Source: Desulfobacter postgatei 2ac9 (GTDB taxonomy: Bacteria > Desulfobacterota > Desulfobacteria > Desulfobacterales > Desulfobacteraceae). From it: DNA of 64,000 bases. Location: positions 1,611,203 through 1,675,202 of the forward strand of contig NZ_CM001488.1 of NCBI RefSeq assembly GCF_000233695.2, written 5' to 3'. The notes under the pieces were generated by a model that was not told the DNA's origin, did not search any database, and saw only the letters and a program-made list of their open reading frames with translations. Made by a program: the position numbers and the translations under genes. Shown in pieces: positions 25,620-34,624 of the stretch (position 1 is its first letter; the number at the start of each line of letters is the position of its first letter).

Positions 25620-27040
25620 CTAAGTCCTCCGCCAATGGCTGATATCGCATCGGATATGGTTTGATTCAATGAATCAGGTATAAAGAAACACAAGATCAGT
25701 GAAGTCAGGAGTAATAAATACTGGGGCAAGACCATACTGGCCCTTTCTTGAATTTTAATTTCCGTGCTGCATTCTTCAAAACAAATTTTCATAACCTGAT
25801 TGCCAAATCCTGCAAAAATAACGCACAGACTAAGGATGAAAACGGTGACAGCCACATAGGAACCGGACCTGAAGGCGGCAATGATAATGCAAAGTTCCCC
25901 GATAAAAATGCCGAAAGGCGGTAAACCGGAAATCCCGGCAAATCCTGCAAAAAAGGCCACAAAGGTTCGGGGCATACCCTTGACCAGGTTTCCGGTATTT
26001 TTGATCAGCCGGTTTCCGTATCCCAAAAGAATATTGCCCGAGGAGAGAAACAAAGAGGACTTGATCAGGCTGTGATGGAGCATGCAGATCACCGCACCAT
26101 ATACCCCTAAGCCGCCCACACCGGTTCCGAATGCAATGATACCCATATTCTCGATACTGGAATAGGCCAGCATCCGTTTGTATTCGTTCTGTTTGAGTAT
26201 AAAGGTGGCTGCGGCCAAAATGGATAACAGGCCGAACACCATGAGAATTCCGCCTGAAAAATCTTCAAGTCCTGCCGCCACCATAATCTTATTGGTTTTG
26301 AAAATCCCCAGATAAGCGCAGTTGAGCAACACCCCTGACAAGAGGGCCGATGCAGGACTCGGGGCCTCACTGTGGGCATCGGGCAGCCAGGTGTGCATGG
26401 GCGCAAGTCCCATCTTGGTGCCGTATCCCACCAGGATAAAGACAAATCCGGCCTTGAGCCACAATGGATTCAGGGTTTTGGCCACCCCGGCCAGGGCGGA
26501 AAAAGACAGTGGCGTATCTGTATTTCCCTGGCCCATGGAAAAAGCCACCAGAACAGACCCCAAAAGGGCCATGGCAATGCCCACCGAACAGATGAGAACA
26601 TACTTCCAGGTTGCCTCAAGGGAGGCTGCCGAGCGATGGGTGTTGATCAAAGGGGCACTTGCCAGAGTTGTCGCCTCAATGGCGATCCACATAACCATGA
26701 TATGGTCGGACAGAGTGACCATGGTCATGGTGGATAAAAATACCAGCATGGCGCCGGTAAAAAGCCTCTCGGACTGGATCTTGCTTTCTCTGAGAAAGCC
26801 CACGGTGTAAATGGATATCAAAAAGAACAGCAGGGAGATTACCAGCAGGGAGAGCATACCTTCGGGCGTCACTGCAAAATATTGATCGAAAATCGCGCGG
26901 GGTTGATCTCTCCACAGCATCAACGAAAGCGTTAAATGAGCCGCTCCGGTCAGTACCAGCAGGCACCGGCCAATAATTTTGGGTAGAAAAAATGTGCCAA
27001 GACCGGTAATAAAAGGGGTCAGAAATACTATTTCAACCAT
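25616..27040 (-). CDS. Ehr complex antiporter-like subunit (HyfF/NuoN-like)
   Basis: A 474-residue polytopic protein of the proton-pumping antiporter family, with about 13-14 transmembrane helices. Conserved charged positions of the channel are visible: the glutamate in MWIAIEATTLASAPL, the lysine/histidine region GTKMGLAPMHTWLPDAHSEAPSPASALLSG, and a later lysine in LKQNEYKRMLAYSSIENMG. It is predicted to move ions when coupled to electron transfer. It is 3 bp from the HyfE-like gene and overlaps the NuoCD-like gene by 4 bp. Confidence 0.9.
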   Translation of the reverse strand: MVEIVFLTPFITGLGTFFLPKIIGRCLLVLTGAAHLTLSLMLWRDQPRAIFDQYFAVTPEGMLSLLVISLLFFLISIYTVGFLRESKIQSERLFTGAMLVFLSTMTMVTLSDHIMVMWIAIEATTLASAPLINTHRSAASLEATWKYVLICSVGIAMALLGSVLVAFSMGQGNTDTPLSFSALAGVAKTLNPLWLKAGFVFILVGYGTKMGLAPMHTWLPDAHSEAPSPASALLSGVLLNCAYLGIFKTNKIMVAAGLEDFSGGILMVFGLLSILAAATFILKQNEYKRMLAYSSIENMGIIAFGTGVGGLGVYGAVICMLHHSLIKSSLFLSSGNILLGYGNRLIKNTGNLVKGMPRTFVAFFAGFAGISGLPPFGIFIGELCIIIAAFRSGSYVAVTVFILSLCVIFAGFGNQVMKICFEECSTEIKIQERASMVLPQYLLLLTSLILCFFIPDSLNQTISDAISAIGGGLR

Positions 27041-27043
27041 ACT

Positions 27044-27688
27044 CTAATCCTTTAACGTTCTGAGCAACGCCGTATCCACGTCGTCAAAGGTCTGTTTAAT
27101 ATTACGGAGGATCACGGCCATAATCATAACTCCGGCCAGAACGTCCAGCAAAATACCGAATTCAACAATATGGCGGGTACTGACGGACAAACCCGACCCA
27201 AGCAGGTGAATCCCGTTTTCCATCATGATATAGCCGATGACCATGGCAATGGCGTTTCTCCGGGCCATGAGCAGAAACATTCCCGTTGCCAAAAGGGCAA
27301 TGCCTGCAGGCTCCAAAAGTTTAAACCCGTTCACGGATCCGATATCCAGGCGTCCGGAAATATAGGTCGCGCCGATAATCACCGCCAGACCGCACAAGAT
27401 GGAGGCATGATATCCCACAATGGGCTCAACGACTCTTCGGATGGTTCCCTTCCTGATGGCCACAAAAATACTCAAAGGGATAATAATTCCCCGGATGAGC
27501 AGGGTGGCCAGGGTAAACACCGTGCCGCCGCCACTCACATGATCACCAATGAAAAAGGGAATAATTGAAATCACGACGCCCTGGAATCCCAGCAGTTTGA
27601 TCAGTATCAGGACCCGGTCGGTGGCGAATGAAAACAGAACTGACAGCAGCACAAAGGACAGAATTATGTCCACTGGATTGTACATCAT
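27044..27688 (-). CDS. Ehr complex membrane subunit (HyfE-like, NuoK-related)
   Basis: A 214-residue protein with about six or seven transmembrane helices. The C-terminal half resembles NuoK, with a glutamate in the segment MVIGYIMMENGIHLLG and another in HIVEFGILLDVLAG that would be in the ion path. The N-terminal half is the HyfE extension. The start overlaps the NuoH-like stop by 4 bp (27685-27688). Together with the antiporter subunits it forms the membrane arm. Confidence 0.87.
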   Translation of the reverse strand: MMYNPVDIILSFVLLSVLFSFATDRVLILIKLLGFQGVVISIIPFFIGDHVSGGGTVFTLATLLIRGIIIPLSIFVAIRKGTIRRVVEPIVGYHASILCGLAVIIGATYISGRLDIGSVNGFKLLEPAGIALLATGMFLLMARRNAIAMVIGYIMMENGIHLLGSGLSVSTRHIVEFGILLDVLAGVMIMAVILRNIKQTFDDVDTALLRTLKD

Positions 27689-28605
27689 TTTACAAACTCC
27701 AAGGTGATGATGGTTGCAAAAAAGGCCAGGGCAAAGGAGGTCAGCACAAATTTTGGCACCTTGTCCATCCGGTACCTGGCAGTTATCGACTCTGTTACAC
27801 CCACAGCTACGTAGACAATCAGAAGGCCTGCGATATACATTACTATCGGGAATCCGAATATCGCGGATTCAAAGGGAACAATCATCCTTGAAATAATGGT
27901 GGAATAGAACATGAGCTTGCAGAAAGAGCCGAGTTCAATAAGCCCGAAATCCGGGCCGCTGTGATCCAGGACCATGACTTCATGGATCATGGTCAGTTCC
28001 AGGTGAGTGGCCGGGTCATCCACCGGAACTCTGGAATTTTCAGTCAGCAGAATGATAAACAACGAGAGTACAATGAACACCAACGGTGCGCCTGCCAAAC
28101 GCCACAGGTTTTGGGTGCTGCTGCCTGCAAAGTAGGCGGACAATTGCAGCTCCCCGGTGATCCGGTAAAAAAAGATCAGGATCATAAACATGGCAGCCTC
28201 ACAGATAATGGGAAAATACGCTTCTCTGGCCGCGCCCATACCTTCAAAGGGAGATGCGGTATCCATGGCCGCCGCAATGGTGAAAAACCGGCCAAGCCCC
28301 AGAACATACAGGACGAAAATTACATCCCCGTTAAAGGAGAACACGGGATTGAACCCTGCAATGGGCAGAAACATGAGAACCGTGATTGAGGCGGCAAGGG
28401 AGATCACCGGACCCAGCTTAAACACGAAGGTGGTGCTGCTGCTGTAAACCGATCCCTTTTTAAACAGTTTGATCAGGGTGTAGTAATTGATCAAAATGGG
28501 CGGTCCCTTTTTCCCCCCGAAAAATGCCTTGATCTTGAGGATCAGGCCTGAAAAAAACGGTGCTGCCAGAATGGCTGCAAGCCAGAGTGAAATGGATTGA
28601 ATCAT
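27685..28605 (-). CDS. Ehr complex membrane subunit (HyfC/NuoH-like)
   Basis: A 306-residue NuoH-family protein with about eight transmembrane helices. It anchors the peripheral arm and forms part of the proton path. The acidic loop motif TENSRVPVDDPATHLELTMI followed by HEVMVLDHSGPDF is a strong signature of the hydrogenase-type HyfC/EchB branch. It is the second gene of the operon, 43 bp after the large antiporter subunit and overlapping the HyfE-like gene. Confidence 0.92.
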   Translation of the reverse strand: MIQSISLWLAAILAAPFFSGLILKIKAFFGGKKGPPILINYYTLIKLFKKGSVYSSSTTFVFKLGPVISLAASITVLMFLPIAGFNPVFSFNGDVIFVLYVLGLGRFFTIAAAMDTASPFEGMGAAREAYFPIICEAAMFMILIFFYRITGELQLSAYFAGSSTQNLWRLAGAPLVFIVLSLFIILLTENSRVPVDDPATHLELTMIHEVMVLDHSGPDFGLIELGSFCKLMFYSTIISRMIVPFESAIFGFPIVMYIAGLLIVYVAVGVTESITARYRMDKVPKFVLTSFALAFFATIITLEFVK

Positions 28606-28648
28606 GGAATTACTCCTTAACGCTATTAGCCTTTAGCTGCTGTTGTGT

Positions 28649-30607
28649 TCATATAAAAAAGAGCAGCAATACAATTGCCAGCAAAATATATCCGATATAG
28701 AGATGAATATCCCCGTGCTGCATCCACCGAAGCTTGTCAAACAGGTAAAAAACAGGACGGACAACCGCATTTTTCATGTGAAGTTCTGCAATGTCGTTGA
28801 CATGGCTGTGGTAATGGGTTTTTAACGGAAACCGTCCCTTGATGGGCGGATGGTCCTCGGACAGCGGTGCAGCGGCACTGAAAAATTCTAAAATGGACCC
28901 GGCATAGGAAGATCCCGTATACTGCATTTTAACCGTTGGCTGGGTAAAGCCGCAACCCCATGTTCCGGATGTCGGGGTCGTTTTATTTTTGTAGTAGATT
29001 GACCGGATGCCCATGACAATCAGGACAATCACAAAGAACAGCAGGGCCGCAAAGGTGATGTTCCCCGTTATCTGACCAAAGGGCTCTACAGGTAACCGGG
29101 CGTAGTCAAGGCCTAACGCCTGAACTGCCGTTAAGGCCATTTGGATGAACACCTTTGGAAACACACCGATGATGACGCAGGCTGCCGCAAGGACGCCCAT
29201 GGGAATCATCATGGCCAAGCCGTTTTCTTTGGTATTTTCGGCGGCTTTGGTCCGGGGTTCTCCCTGGAAGACCACCCCGACGACCTTGGTAAAACAGGCC
29301 AGGGCCAGTCCGCCGATAACGGCCAGGCTGATGATTGCAAATACGCTCATGGCAAAGCTTATGGACCCCAGGGGGATGGCCTTGAAACTGCCCATATAGA
29401 TGAGAAATTCACTGACAAATCCATTAAAGGGCGGCAGGCCACAAATGGCCAAAGAGGCGATGATGAATGTGCTTCCGGTAATTTTCATGCCCTTGAGCAG
29501 TCCGCCCAGGGCGTCAATGGACCGGGTGCCGGTCTGGTGCAGCACCATGCCCGCCCCCATGAACAGCAGGGATTTAAACACCGAGTGGTTCAGAACATGA
29601 AGAATGCCACCGGCAAAGCCAAGAACAGCAACCAGGGGATTACCCGTTGCCGCACCGATCATCCCCATTCCCAAGCCGATGAGGATGATTCCGATATTCT
29701 CCATACTGCTATAGGCTAAAAGCCGCTTGATATCGTCCTGGCCCAGGGCATAAACCACCCCCAGAATCCCGGAAACCACGCCGGCGATCAGGGTAATGTA
29801 CCCGAAAACAGGGGAGTGAAAATCCAGGATCGCGTAAACCCGCAATATCCCGTAAATGCCGGTCTTGATCATCACCCCGGACATCACCGCTGATATATGG
29901 CTGGGGGCCGCAGGATGGGCATGGGGCAGCCAGATATGAAAGGGAAAGACGCCGGCTTTGGAGCCGAATCCGATAAAGGAGAGTACAAAAATTACTATTT
30001 TTATTGTTTCAGGCACATCGGCCATGGAAGCGAATTCAAAGCTGCCGGTGTGCCCGTAAATCAGCCCAAATGCGGCAAGGATGAACATGGCGCCCACATG
30101 GGAAAAGACAAAGTAAAGGTAACCGGCTTTTCTGTTTTCGGCTGACTCATGGCCGTAAATCACCAGAAAAAAGGAGGACAGGGACATAATTTCCCATGAA
30201 ATCATGAACGTAATGATATTGGCGGCGGTCACCACTAGGGCCATGGACGAAATCAGGATACTGAAGAAAAAGTAATTGACCCCGGTTTTAATGCCGCCTG
30301 CTTCACTTTCCATGTAGTGGAAACTGTAAATGGCGGCCATCATAGAAACGGCGAATATGGCAGTCAGGAAAAAGGCGGAGAGGCCGTCAACATGAAAAGA
30401 AAGTGAAAAGAGGTCCAAATACTTGAAAGAGGCCGAGGCCCCGGTTGTATTTAGAAGTTTATCTGCGGCATCAATCAGTCCTAAGAGAGATCCCCCGCTG
30501 AGAAACAACACGGCAATGCCTTTTGAAAACTTCTTCTGCCGCGCAAAAACAAGCGCTAAAAAACCTCCAAGCAGAATGATGAGTGTGGAACTAAAAAATT
30601 GACACAT
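28649..30607 (-). CDS. Ehr complex large antiporter-like subunit (HyfB/NuoL-like)
   Basis: A 652-residue polytopic protein, the first gene of the six-gene operon. It has about 15-16 transmembrane helices, the antiporter-family glutamate in ISWEIMSLSSFFLVIYGHES, the lysine and histidine motif GSKAGVFPFHIWLPHAHPAAPSHISAVMSG (positions near 205-235), and DDIKRLLAYSSMENIG. The C-terminal extension (about 560-652) is like that of HyfB. The ATG is preceded by GGGGAAGG. Upstream lie a candidate promoter (30680-30709) and tandem repeats (30725-30760). Confidence 0.92.
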   Translation of the reverse strand: MCQFFSSTLIILLGGFLALVFARQKKFSKGIAVLFLSGGSLLGLIDAADKLLNTTGASASFKYLDLFSLSFHVDGLSAFFLTAIFAVSMMAAIYSFHYMESEAGGIKTGVNYFFFSILISSMALVVTAANIITFMISWEIMSLSSFFLVIYGHESAENRKAGYLYFVFSHVGAMFILAAFGLIYGHTGSFEFASMADVPETIKIVIFVLSFIGFGSKAGVFPFHIWLPHAHPAAPSHISAVMSGVMIKTGIYGILRVYAILDFHSPVFGYITLIAGVVSGILGVVYALGQDDIKRLLAYSSMENIGIILIGLGMGMIGAATGNPLVAVLGFAGGILHVLNHSVFKSLLFMGAGMVLHQTGTRSIDALGGLLKGMKITGSTFIIASLAICGLPPFNGFVSEFLIYMGSFKAIPLGSISFAMSVFAIISLAVIGGLALACFTKVVGVVFQGEPRTKAAENTKENGLAMMIPMGVLAAACVIIGVFPKVFIQMALTAVQALGLDYARLPVEPFGQITGNITFAALLFFVIVLIVMGIRSIYYKNKTTPTSGTWGCGFTQPTVKMQYTGSSYAGSILEFFSAAAPLSEDHPPIKGRFPLKTHYHSHVNDIAELHMKNAVVRPVFYLFDKLRWMQHGDIHLYIGYILLAIVLLLFFI

Positions 30608-30679
30608 ACCTTCCCCAATTTATTTTTTTCTATTTGTATTTTTCTATCGTCAAGCCCCCTGCTGGAAAAAATTCATTGG

Positions 30680-30709
30680 TATGTACATGCTGTTTTTACG
30701 ACTTGTCAA
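30680..30709 (-). promoter_or_regulatory. Candidate promoter of the Ehr operon
   Basis: On the minus strand there is a perfect TTGACA (30709-30704), an 18-bp spacer and TACATA (30685-30680). It lies about 70-100 bp before the HyfB-like start. Tandem elements sit just upstream of the -35 box. Confidence 0.5.
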
Positions 30710-30724
30710 GGAAATTGTAACGGA

Positions 30725-30760
30725 ATGTAATAATTTCACAGCCTGAAATGTAATTATTTC
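30725..30760. promoter_or_regulatory. Tandem ATGTAATWATTTC elements upstream of the Ehr promoter
   Basis: ATGTAATAATTTC at 30725-30737 and ATGTAATTATTTC at 30748-30760 are direct repeats 23 bp apart, about two helical turns, so they share a DNA face. The second is also a near-palindrome (GAAATGTAATTATTTC). They lie directly upstream of the candidate -35 box, the place for an activator. Confidence 0.5.
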
Positions 30761-30833
30761 CACTTTTTAAATAGATCATGCTGAGAATTGAATGGCATAT
30801 TTGTAAAGACGGTTATTCCGGTATCTATTTTGG

Positions 30834-30867
30834 GCAAAGCGTGCAGATCTCATTATGCACGCTTTGC
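30834..30867. other. Perfect 11-bp dyad in the 320-bp gap before the Ehr operon
   Basis: GCAAAGCGTGC (30834-30844) and GCACGCTTTGC (30857-30867) are separated by 12 bp. Neither strand has a convincing T-run after it, so it may be a factor-dependent terminator for the hexapeptide gene (stop at 30928) or an operator. The rest of the 30608-30927 gap holds the promoter and tandem repeats listed separately and no ORF I accept. Confidence 0.5.
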
Positions 30868-30927
30868 CTCGTCTTGAATACAATTGAAAATTCGGCGCAA
30901 TGTGTACAGGTTATTTCGACTCGATAC

Positions 30928-32340
30928 CTAAGGCTTGATTCTTATGGATGGATACAAACCCTTTCGTTCCCCTGTCCGGTAAGGCTGGATAATATTATAG
31001 GAGATGTTCTGGTCATCCTGGGCGTGCCCTCTGTTTTCTCCGTCCTTAAATAATGCCCCATTATCCTTAAGGATCTTCTTTAAGCGATCCTTGAAAGATC
31101 CGATAAACACAGCACCTTTTCCTGAAAAGGTCATCGTCCCTACAGTCAAGCTTTCCCTGATTTCGGCCAACGCATCCAGCGAAATGGTATGGGTGGCAAG
31201 GTCCTCCGGGGATTGGATATATCCCCATACCAAATGTTCGTTAGGAATCTCTATGGGCATACTTGGGTTGATGATGGTGTGGGGCATAATAATACAGCCT
31301 TCACCAATTTTAATCCGTTCGTCGGATCTACCGTTTAAAAAGGAGTTGAATCCCACAAAACATTCCTGGCCGACATCGGCATGGATGATTTTGCCGCCAT
31401 GGGTTGTAATGCAATTGCCTTGCAGGACGGAGTCAATAATATAGGAATTTTCCTGGGCATTGGACCCGTCCCCCATGGTTGCATCCTGGAGAAAGGCTCT
31501 TTGGGCTACCAGGACGTTTTCGCCAATACGGGTTTTTCCCTTGATCACAGCGTATCGATTGACTGCAGAACTACCCGGGACTTCAAAGGGTTCTAAGTGC
31601 ATGACCTCGAATAACCGCTCAAATTCCTGATCCCGGGCCCTGACAAAATCGTAAATTACCCCCCGGGGCTGGTGGGTATCATTCACCCCTACAAAATTTT
31701 CAAGGATGGTGTTCTTAAACCTGTATTTAAACTCAAAATGGGGGTTTTTGATCCAGATGGTGCCGGGATCAATTTTGCGGTGAAAAAGTTCTCCAACCTG
31801 AACATAGGAAAACTCTCCCACGATACACGAATGCAGGTTCATTAAATCGACGGTGGCAAAGGGCCCTAGAAAACAGCCTTCCAGGGTGGATCCGTGGATG
31901 TTGGCGTAGTGGGCGGAAATGGTGTTTCGGATACTAAACAATTCGGGACTTTCAGGGTTGTGGGAATTGCTGTGGACCAGGGTTTTATAAAGCAGGCTGT
32001 CCAGAATGGAGATCATTTCATCCTCAACCAGGGGGATGTCCTTGGCCGATTTTATGCAATCGCCTTCTCTTTTGAGTTCATCTCCCCGGACATCGCTCTT
32101 ATAAATAGCGGACCGTCCCACATAACATTTTCCTAAAAAATAACTGCCTGCGATATTGGAATTTTTAAAATTAAAATAAAGGGGATGGCGGGAGGTAATG
32201 CCGTAAAATGCATAGAATTCGAGCATCTTTTCATGATCAAGCGCATGGTTGACAAAAGTTGCCGTGTCAAACTCAAACTCCATTAAATTAGCATTTACAC
32301 GGCTGATAATCCGGTCGCTGAGTTGCTGTAACGGGTTCAT
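30928..32340 (-). CDS. Left-handed beta-helix (hexapeptide-repeat) protein, transferase-like
   Basis: A 470-residue cytoplasmic protein. Residues about 65-210 and 265-375 contain hexapeptide-type repeats (for example IHGSTLEGCFLGPFATV, IGENVLVAQRAFLQDATMG, VGQECFVGFNSFLNG) as in sugar acyl- or nucleotidyl-transferases and carbonic-anhydrase-like folds. No N-terminal nucleotidyltransferase signature (GxGTRL) is visible. The substrate is unknown. It is transcribed away from the molybdopterin oxidoreductase gene across a 258-bp gap and towards the Ehr operon, with a dyad between them. The length and internal order are unlike simple acetyltransferases of about 200 residues. Confidence 0.72.
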   Translation of the reverse strand: MNPLQQLSDRIISRVNANLMEFEFDTATFVNHALDHEKMLEFYAFYGITSRHPLYFNFKNSNIAGSYFLGKCYVGRSAIYKSDVRGDELKREGDCIKSAKDIPLVEDEMISILDSLLYKTLVHSNSHNPESPELFSIRNTISAHYANIHGSTLEGCFLGPFATVDLMNLHSCIVGEFSYVQVGELFHRKIDPGTIWIKNPHFEFKYRFKNTILENFVGVNDTHQPRGVIYDFVRARDQEFERLFEVMHLEPFEVPGSSAVNRYAVIKGKTRIGENVLVAQRAFLQDATMGDGSNAQENSYIIDSVLQGNCITTHGGKIIHADVGQECFVGFNSFLNGRSDERIKIGEGCIIMPHTIINPSMPIEIPNEHLVWGYIQSPEDLATHTISLDALAEIRESLTVGTMTFSGKGAVFIGSFKDRLKKILKDNGALFKDGENRGHAQDDQNISYNIIQPYRTGERKGLYPSIRIKP

Positions 32341-32373
32341 ATTGTATCCTGTCTTTTAAAATTGTTAATTTCA

Positions 32374-32401
32374 GGATTTTTCTAATCATTAGAGAAAATC
32401 C
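32374..32401. other. Imperfect dyad between divergent genes
   Basis: GGATTTTTCTA and TAGAGAAAATCC surround a 5-base centre. It lies 34 bp upstream of the hexapeptide-protein start in the 258-bp gap shared with the molybdopterin enzyme. It may be an operator; no promoter boxes are convincing here. Confidence 0.35.
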
Positions 32402-32598
32402 GGGGCTCGATGTTAAGGAGCGTGTCTGTAATTCAATTTACAATCCTTGATGTTAAAACGGTTTAAAACTCAAAAATTTATATCACAGAAACCATCAGGT
32501 GACAATATTTTAGACGGCTATTAACAACTTGCCCTGCATTCAATATTGTTTTACAACCCATCTCAAGGGGAGAAAAACATGAGAGCAAAGGCACGGAT

Positions 32599-34545
32599 AT
32601 GAGCGATATCAAAAAAATCATTACCACCTGCACCAGGGACTGCCCTAACACTTGCGGACTTGAAGCCACGGTTGAAAACGGCCGTCTGGTGCGTCTGACC
32701 GGATCGAAAAATCATCCGCTGACCCGGGGGATGGCCTGTCACAAGGCGTTAAAATACATTGACCGGGTTTACAGCAAGGAGCGCATCACAAAACCCATGA
32801 TGCGTGGCGCATCAGGCCGGCGCGAGGTCTTATGGGATGAGGCCCTGGATCTCATTGCCGAAAAAATGAAAACGATCCGTGATGAGGATGGACCCCAAGC
32901 CATTCTCTACTATCAGGGCTATGGGGAAAGAACCGCTCTCAAACTGCTCAACAAGTGTTTTTTTAACATGTTCGGGGGGGTCACTACCCTGCACGGGTCA
33001 CTGTGCGGAGGTACCGGTCAGGCATCCCAGAATATGGACTTGGGAAACCGCATCTCCCATGACCCTTTGGACCATTACAACTCCAGGGCCATGATCCTCT
33101 GGGGCAGGAACCCTGCAACCACACAGATCGGACTGGTTCCCATTATCAAAGAGATAAAGAAAAAAGGCGGCCGGATCATCACCATTGATCCCTTCCGTAA
33201 CCGGAGCGCCGCCCTTTCCGACCGCCATATCGCGCCAGCTCCGAATATGGATGCATATCTGGCCATGGCTGCCGCAAAAATTTTGATCGACCGGGGTGCT
33301 CATGATATTGATTTTCTTTCCCATCACAGTGCAGGTTACACTGCATACAAAGCCATTCTTGATCGCTACAGGGTAGATAAATTATGTTACCTTGCCGGTG
33401 TTTCCGGAGAAGATGCCCAGTACATCGCAGACACGCTGATCAACTTCAAACCCACGTCGATCCTTCTGGGCTGGGGGCTTCACCGTCACAAAGAGGCCCA
33501 TTTCACCATCCGCGCCATTGATGCGTTAGGGGCTGTTTCAGGCAATATCGGTGTGGAAGGCGGAGGGGTCAGCCAGGGGTTCGAAGAATACGGTCCCTAT
33601 GATCCGAAGTGCTGGGGAGACCAGCTCAATCCCGGACGTCGAACGATTTTGATGCCCTATGTGGGGGAAGAACTTTTAAACGCCCAAAACCCTCCGATTC
33701 GAATGGTTTACGTAACGGCGGCCAACCCGGTCTGCATGGCCCCTAATTCCGCGCTTGTGGCAGAAGCATTGAAGCGCATGGAGTTCGTGGTTTACAGCGG
33801 TCACTTTTTGGATGATACCGCAGAACTGGCCGATGTGTTCCTGCCGGCCACCACCTTTCTTGAAGAATATGATGTGATGGCAAGTTATGGCCATAACTAT
33901 GTGGGTCCGGTCAACCCGGCCATTGAGCCCGTGGGCGACTGCAGAAGCGAATTTCAGATGTTCACGGAACTTGCCAAACGGTTTTCCTTTAAAGATCAGT
34001 ACTGCAAAAGCGCCGATGCCTGGCTCGCCGAGATATGCGCGCCGATCAAAGCCTGGGGAGGCGATCTGGATGAACTGAGGCACACCCCCTTTCGAGTCCC
34101 GGAACCCATGGCGCCTTACCTTGACAAAGTCTTTGCCACCCCTTCGGGGAAATTCGAATTCATGACCCAATTCGATGGGGATCTCCTCAAAAAGGATGAT
34201 GAAACATATCCATACACCCTGTTGAGTGTCGCACCCTTCGATTATATCTGCTCCGAACGAACCCTTGCAGACCATCCGCCATTGCCGGAGGTACGCCTGC
34301 ACCCTGCTGAAGCTGAAAAATTAGGCCTTGCAGACGGCCGACCCGTAATAGTTAAAAGCCCCATAGGACGTGTGAAGGCCCTGCTTCGCATTGATGCATC
34401 CACAAGACGGGACTGTCTGGTCACCGAACGCGGCGGGTGGATCAAAGCCGGCCATGGGTTGAACAGGCTTACAGCTGAAATGGTCAGCACGGTGGGTAAC
34501 GGGACGCCCTATTACGATACCCGGGTCACGCTCTGTCGTGTTTGA
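32599..34545 (+). CDS. Molybdopterin-dependent oxidoreductase (DMSO reductase superfamily)
   Basis: A 648-residue catalytic subunit with bis-MGD binding. The N-terminal [4Fe-4S] site is Cys11-x3-Cys15-x3-Cys19 and Cys47. The likely Mo-ligand loop is HGSLCGG, with Ser134 or Cys136 as ligand candidates. GRNPATTQ, GWGLHRH and the C-terminal LHPAEAEKLGLADG region are typical of the family. There is no twin-arginine signal, so it is cytoplasmic. No in-frame TGA occurs, so it is not a selenoprotein. No electron-transfer subunit gene adjoins it. The substrate is unknown; formate or thiosulfate-type annotation would be guesswork. It is convergent with trkH. Confidence 0.88.
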   Translation: MSDIKKIITTCTRDCPNTCGLEATVENGRLVRLTGSKNHPLTRGMACHKALKYIDRVYSKERITKPMMRGASGRREVLWDEALDLIAEKMKTIRDEDGPQAILYYQGYGERTALKLLNKCFFNMFGGVTTLHGSLCGGTGQASQNMDLGNRISHDPLDHYNSRAMILWGRNPATTQIGLVPIIKEIKKKGGRIITIDPFRNRSAALSDRHIAPAPNMDAYLAMAAAKILIDRGAHDIDFLSHHSAGYTAYKAILDRYRVDKLCYLAGVSGEDAQYIADTLINFKPTSILLGWGLHRHKEAHFTIRAIDALGAVSGNIGVEGGGVSQGFEEYGPYDPKCWGDQLNPGRRTILMPYVGEELLNAQNPPIRMVYVTAANPVCMAPNSALVAEALKRMEFVVYSGHFLDDTAELADVFLPATTFLEEYDVMASYGHNYVGPVNPAIEPVGDCRSEFQMFTELAKRFSFKDQYCKSADAWLAEICAPIKAWGGDLDELRHTPFRVPEPMAPYLDKVFATPSGKFEFMTQFDGDLLKKDDETYPYTLLSVAPFDYICSERTLADHPPLPEVRLHPAEAEKLGLADGRPVIVKSPIGRVKALLRIDASTRRDCLVTERGGWIKAGHGLNRLTAEMVSTVGNGTPYYDTRVTLCRV

Positions 34546-34590
34546 ACGAAAAGTCACCCATCTGCGCCTTGCATCTGGGCAACTTTTCGT
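34546..34590. terminator. Long dyad between convergent genes, possible bidirectional terminator
   Basis: Outer arms ACGAAAAGT (34546-34554) and ACTTTTCGT (34582-34590) enclose inner CCCA/TGGG arms and a GC-rich loop. It starts immediately after the stop of the molybdopterin gene and precedes the trkH stop. Symmetric arms with A/T-rich bases on both sides fit a bidirectional terminator or a REP-like repeat. Confidence 0.5.
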
Positions 34591-34624
34591 CCAACCACGG
34601 GTTCCCGCTAAGTCGTGTTTCCAA

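Noticed and set aside
29141..29719. Open frame of 192 residues opposite the HyfB-like gene
   Set aside because: The Gly/Asp/His/Gln-rich composition is typical of the reverse complement of a membrane-protein gene.
33676..34302. Antisense 208-residue open frame in the molybdopterin oxidoreductase gene
   Set aside because: The opposite strand encodes a full, motif-complete enzyme; the shadow has no motif or ribosome site.
32599..34545. Selenocysteine-containing formate dehydrogenase
   Set aside because: No in-frame TGA occurs, and the Mo-ligand loop does not look like that of formate dehydrogenases.
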